Assembly (NCBI GenBank): GCA_016212735.1
Contig: JACRDZ010000229.1
Coordinates: 1-8,353, forward strand
Direction of reading: 5' to 3'
Length of the DNA: 8,353 nucleotides
From: Candidatus Firestoneibacteriota bacterium
Lineage (GTDB): Bacteria; JACRDZ01
Numbering within the stretch: position 1 is the first letter of the stretch; each line of letters starts with the position of its first letter. Below, one piece after another: positions 6,739 through 8,353 of the stretch. The position numbers and the translations under genes are program-made. Under the pieces are notes generated by a model. It saw only the letters and a program-made list of their open reading frames with translations. It made no database searches and was not told the DNA's origin.

Positions 6739-7346
6739 GACTGTCCTCCTGTTCCTTTTATGGTTTGAACTAATATATTTACCGAATAATCCAGCAACGC
6801 CAGCGTTTCTTCTTGATTGTAAGAATTATCTTTAGACCAAAATGCCAGGATGCTCAGGTAAAGTGACAAATAAAGGTTCGAAATTATGAATTCGGGTATA
6901 TTATTGTGTTTGTATTTGTGCTTATTTATTATCTCCTGAACGATTTTTAAATGTTCTTCCCTGATTTTTTTCCCTGTATGATTATTTTCTTGTTTCGAAA
7001 ACAGGCTCATAGCGCTTTCAAATACCGGACCTATAAATTTTCTGTATGTACGAAGTTTTCTCAGCTCAGAGCTGATCAAAAGAAAAAGTTCTTCGGCAAA
7101 ATCTTGCTTTTCAGAGCGGTGGGCAAGATAGTCTTTTCTGCCGTCTGATATCGCTTCCTGAATCATTGCCATTGCCAATTCTTCCTTATTTGAGAAATAG
7201 TTAAAAAGAGTTCCGGATGCTATGCCGGCAGAATATGCAATATCTCTTGTTGTTGTATTTTCATATCCTTTTTGGATAAAAAGTTTCTTTGCTGTATTGA
7301 AAATATTTTTTCTGGTTTTTTCTTTATTCTCTTTTGAAATACGCAT
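6735..7346 (-). CDS. TetR/AcrR-family transcriptional regulator
   Basis: A 203-residue one-component repressor, normal for the family. Residues about 10-56 form the TetR_N DNA-binding domain: a first helix (TRKNIFNTAKKLFIQKGYENTT), then the helix-turn-helix TTRDIAYSAGIASGTLFNYF with the typical NYFSNKEEL end. Residues 60-203 form the variable, helical ligand-binding and dimerisation domain; its ligand cannot be read from the sequence. The ATG at 7346 is preceded by GGGAG (7358-7354) at seven bases. It is the first gene of a leftward operon, overlapping the UbiB-like gene by four bases (ATGA), and is read from a promoter whose start region carries a perfect palindrome. It therefore very probably represses itself and the genes behind it until a ligand releases it. 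Members of this family in such contexts often sense hydrophobic compounds or acyl-CoAs, but nothing here shows that directly. Confidence 0.93.
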   Translation of the reverse strand: MRISKENKEKTRKNIFNTAKKLFIQKGYENTTTRDIAYSAGIASGTLFNYFSNKEELAMAMIQEAISDGRKDYLAHRSEKQDFAEELFLLISSELRKLRTYRKFIGPVFESAMSLFSKQENNHTGKKIREEHLKIVQEIINKHKYKHNNIPEFIISNLYLSLYLSILAFWSKDNSYNQEETLALLDYSVNILVQTIKGTGGQS

Positions 7347-7361
7347 TAAAAATCTCCCAAA

Positions 7362-7375
7362 ATGAGCATGCTCAT
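7362..7375. promoter_or_regulatory. Probable TetR operator (perfect 14-bp palindrome)
   Basis: ATGAGCATGCTCAT is its own reverse complement. It begins one base after the -10 box of the leftward promoter and should cover the transcription start, a position where a bound TetR-type dimer would block initiation. It lies 15 bases before the regulator's start codon. This is the only strong palindrome in the intergenic region, so autoregulation is the natural inference. Confidence 0.75.
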
Positions 7376-7404
7376 ATTATGCTATAAAAAATAATTATTG
7401 TCAA
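7376..7404 (-). promoter_or_regulatory. Sigma-70-type promoter of the tetR-ubiB-like-radical SAM operon
   Basis: On the minus strand, a consensus -35 box TTGACA (7404-7399) is followed after exactly 17 bp by CATAAT (7381-7376), which matches five of six bases of TATAAT. The spacer is AT-rich. The predicted transcription start, about seven bases past the -10 box, falls within the palindrome at 7362-7375. It is the clearest promoter in the window. Confidence 0.8.
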
Positions 7405-7453
7405 GTTTAAAACATCCGTTTTTATATTTGGCAAGGGTATAAATTGATTATTG

Positions 7454-8353
7454 TTATTTATTTTCCTGTTTTATTTCTCCCTCATCTATTATTCTGATTT
7501 GTCTTGTGCGGGGGAAGACACGTATTGTAATATCTTTTGTTTCACCAGGCTTTAATACAAACTGAATTTCTTTTTGTTCGAGATAGTGGTGTTCAGGTAA
7601 ATTTTTATCTGATATGGTTAACAACCATTTTCCAGGTCTTAAATCTTTAAAATAGAATTCTCCTTTTTCATCATTAGTATGCTGTATAAATTCCTGTCCA
7701 TCAGTTAATTCAATTATAACATTACTCAGGCTTCTGACTTCCTTAATATTGCTGGAATCATAACTGATATTTGAAAGTTTATCCTTTTCAATTAATAATG
7801 ATGTTTTCTCAGAATAACTTGCTCCGGCGTTAATATTCGGTGCAAAAACAGATACCTTCCCAAAAATTCTTGCTGAAGTTATAACTCCAATTTCAATTTC
7901 AGTTGTTTCCCCTGAATTTACATTCACTGCAATCGGTAATTTTTCTGTTGTAACGCGATTCAATCCAATAAATATTCTTTCAACCCATAAATAGTATAAT
8001 CCTGGACTTAGAGACGGGAAGATAAATTCACCATTCTGATTGGTAACTGCAGAGACTTCATTAATTGAAAGAAGTACATTCGGAATAGGTAATTTTAGAC
8101 TACGTTCTGCATCATAAACTTTTCCCCTGATTGCTCCGATATTTTTTTTCTTTTTTAAAGGTATTCCAATATTTATAGAATATGATAAATAAACAATAAA
8201 ATTATTGTCAGTTTTTTCATTTTTGTCCCATGTTGTTCTCAGAGAAAATATGTCGCTATTAGGCAGTGTATAATTTAAATATGAAAAAAAGCTATTTTGT
8301 TCCTGCATAGATTCAGAATCAAAATTATTTTTTTGATATTCAAGTCTAAGATA
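7454..8353 (-). CDS. Probable outer-membrane usher-like/beta-barrel protein, C-terminal part (5' end outside window)
   Basis: The frame stays open to the window edge, so the ATG at 8308 is internal and at least 299 C-terminal residues are seen. Numbered from that ATG, residues about 1-50 alternate polar and hydrophobic residues (FFSYLNYTLP, IFSLRTTWDK, FIVYLSYSINIGIPL) like the last strands of an outer-membrane barrel. Two carboxypeptidase-regulatory-like (Ig-type) domains follow. The first (about 58-142) has IRGKVYDAE, a GEF motif and SLSPGLYYLWVE; the second (about 195-265) has VIIELTDG, GEFYFKDLRPGKWLL and a closing strand VLKPGETKDITIRV. The first is followed by a strand pair, IFGKVSVFAP, that may start a further such domain. 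The end PRTRQIRIID is basic and strand-like. The protein probably sits in the outer membrane with its C-terminal domains in the periplasm. An usher-like exporter of surface fibres is possible, but the diagnostic N-terminal regions lie outside the window. Confidence 0.7.
   Translation of the reverse strand, partial: YLRLEYQKNNFDSESMQEQNSFFSYLNYTLPNSDIFSLRTTWDKNEKTDNNFIVYLSYSINIGIPLKKKKNIGAIRGKVYDAERSLKLPIPNVLLSINEVSAVTNQNGEFIFPSLSPGLYYLWVERIFIGLNRVTTEKLPIAVNVNSGETTEIEIGVITSARIFGKVSVFAPNINAGASYSEKTSLLIEKDKLSNISYDSSNIKEVRSLSNVIIELTDGQEFIQHTNDEKGEFYFKDLRPGKWLLTISDKNLPEHHYLEQKEIQFVLKPGETKDITIRVFPRTRQIRIIDEGEIKQENK

Noticed and set aside
7407..7421. AAAAC-ATCC-GTTTT as a terminator for the leftward gene ending at 7454
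   Set aside because: The stem is only 5 bp and almost all A-T, without a clear T-run in the right place.

Overview
The window comes from an AT-rich genome (roughly one third G+C by eye) of what looks like a diderm (Gram-negative) bacterium. It encodes a lipoprotein with a surface-type PKD domain and the C-terminal end of a probable outer-membrane protein. The pairing of an AGXT-type class V aminotransferase with a long-form SerA, and the 'CCACAGAG' repeats, would suit a Desulfobacterota-like or similar environmental lineage. That placement is a guess; nothing here fixes the taxonomy.

Plus-strand half (1-4764). A two-gene serine-biosynthesis cassette (175-2920) encodes the aminotransferase and then D-3-phosphoglycerate dehydrogenase. 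On each side of it lies a copy of the same repeat in the same orientation. The left copy (about 55-150) lacks a recognisable left end. The right copy (2939-3143) looks like a complete non-autonomous element: 13-bp imperfect terminal inverted repeats, inner inverted repeats of the CCACAGAG type, and no coding capacity. Both copies end 22-24 bases before a start codon, so they form most of the 5' leader of the aminotransferase gene and of the lipoprotein gene that follows (3166-4533).

Middle (4534-4928). No intact gene is present. It holds what look like two decayed genes facing each other: a faint remnant of a possible P-loop nucleotide kinase on the plus strand (4545-4764), and on the minus strand the frame-shifted tail of a radical SAM gene.

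Minus-strand half (8353-4799). An operon reads leftward from a consensus-like sigma-70 promoter (TTGACA-17 bp-CATAAT). A perfect 14-bp palindrome follows the -10 box directly and is very probably the operator of the first gene, a TetR-family repressor (7346-6735). Its stop codon overlaps the start of an AarF/UbiB/COQ8-type kinase-like gene (6738-5305). One base after that gene's stop begins a radical SAM gene of the B12-binding type, cut down by apparent internal deletions (5303-4799). A TetR regulator, a UbiB-like ATPase and a cobalamin-type radical SAM enzyme suggest a regulated lipid- or quinone-related modification. The radical SAM member appears lost here, leaving an orphaned regulator and kinase. 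At the right edge, reading leftward, is the C-terminal ~299 residues of a probable outer-membrane usher-like or beta-barrel protein with carboxypeptidase-regulatory-like domains (7454-8353, 5' end outside the window).

No tRNA, rRNA, CRISPR array, transposase gene or convincing Rho-independent terminator was seen.
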